Shown in pieces: positions 39,892 through 40,157 of a stretch of DNA of 40,157 nucleotides (position 1 is the first letter of the stretch; each line of letters starts with the position of its first letter). A program made the translations under genes and the position numbers. The notes under the pieces are model-generated. The model was not told the origin of the DNA. It saw nothing but the letters and a program-made list of their open reading frames with translations, and searched no databases. Source of the DNA: Oscillospiraceae bacterium (GTDB lineage Bacteria > Bacillota > Clostridia > Oscillospirales > Oscillospiraceae); contig SVLB01000026.1 in assembly GCA_015068135.1 (NCBI GenBank), forward strand, positions 1 to 40,157, given 5' to 3'.

Positions 39892-40157
39892 CAAAAGGTT
39901 AAATCATATAACGAAGCTGTCATCCCTAGGCTGAGTCATATAATCCGAACCCGTTTCTGAAGCTCCGGGCCGTTCCGATGCCGCGTTGCCGCTTCTTGAA
40001 GGGCACAAAGCCCGTCTGCGAAGCTTGCGTCTTGCCTCGGAACAGCCCGGAGGCTCAGAAATCTGCGACCTAAGCGGTATGGATGACCGTTCCAGACTTG
40101 CTTTTAGGAAGCAGATGGGCTGACGCCCATCAATGAATAAAAGGAAGGCTGGGGCGA
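39892..40157. repeat. Large imperfect palindrome at right end of window
   Basis: No gene. GTCATCC (39919-39925) is matched by GGATGAC (40081-40087). Within it TTTCTGA (39954-39960) matches TCAGAAA (40055-40061), and CCGGGC/GTTCCGA (39965-39978) match TCGGAAC/GCCCGG (40037-40050). The centre has GGGC-acaaa-GCCC. A separate GATGGGC-tgac-GCCCATC hairpin follows at about 40113-40130. It may be a dispersed element or a structured RNA. Confidence 0.5.

Overview
The window looks like a chromosome segment of a low-GC-phylum, moderately GC-rich gut Clostridia bacterium (Oscillospirales-like; inferred from gene content, FtsH/KtrAB/DprA/TrmFO/RlmB types, strong GGAGG ribosome sites and sigma-A-type promoters). 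It has two parts. Positions 1 to about 7,905 are the right-hand end of an integrated mobile element. From 7,905 onward the content is ordinary chromosomal genes with a few accessory islands.

Mobile element (1-7,905): two tandem paralogous small genes and a third small gene (534-2,023). A leader with two hairpins follows, then two overlapping tiny ORFs that each carry an in-frame TAG (2,264-2,628). Next come a Cro/C1-type repressor with a divergent promoter and palindromic operator (2,970-3,320), a coiled-coil small protein, and a small serine recombinase. A membrane protein with zinc-ribbon and SHOCT-like parts is encoded on the minus strand behind a highly structured RNA leader and a terminator (4,397-5,613). 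A WYL regulator and a tyrosine integrase complete the element. The integrase lies beside the 3' end of a tRNA-Thr(GGT) gene, the classical attachment-site arrangement. The other end of the element is outside the window.

Chromosome, block 1 (8,100-17,486): an apparent eight-gene operon ktrB-ktrA-SpoU methyltransferase-dprA-topA-trmFO-plsX-rnc, ended by a perfect 15-bp terminator hairpin. It combines K+ uptake, RNA modification, DNA processing, supercoiling control and lipid/RNA housekeeping. Block 2 (17,490-25,295): ftsH on the minus strand; divergently, rlmB followed by a large membrane protein that resembles a P-type ATPase lacking the phosphorylated Asp; then an EF-G-like GTPase with its own strong promoter.

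Block 3 (25,312-28,848): a GntR/FCD regulator divergent from an octopine/nopaline-dehydrogenase-family gene, with palindromic candidate operators between them, followed by a Gfo/Idh/MocA oxidoreductase. Block 4 (28,861-33,844): a long palindromic element, an rsmF-like rRNA m5C methyltransferase, murA and a glycerophosphodiesterase. A ~440-nt minus-strand interval with a promoter, a terminator and no real ORF follows (candidate ncRNA), then a YgjP-type metallopeptidase. Block 5 (33,867-37,249): two different glutamate dehydrogenases facing away from each other across ~700 AT-rich bases. Block 6 (37,500-39,891): a BlaI-like repressor and M56 (BlaR1-like) membrane peptidase pair with two identical-architecture operators. 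The window ends in another large imperfect palindrome.

The most unusual items are the strand-specific three-way-junction RNA at 5,469-5,579, the ~440-nt candidate ncRNA at 32,680-33,120, the amber-interrupted ORF pair, and the ATPase-like protein without its catalytic Asp. All functional calls come from reading motifs; no database search was run.
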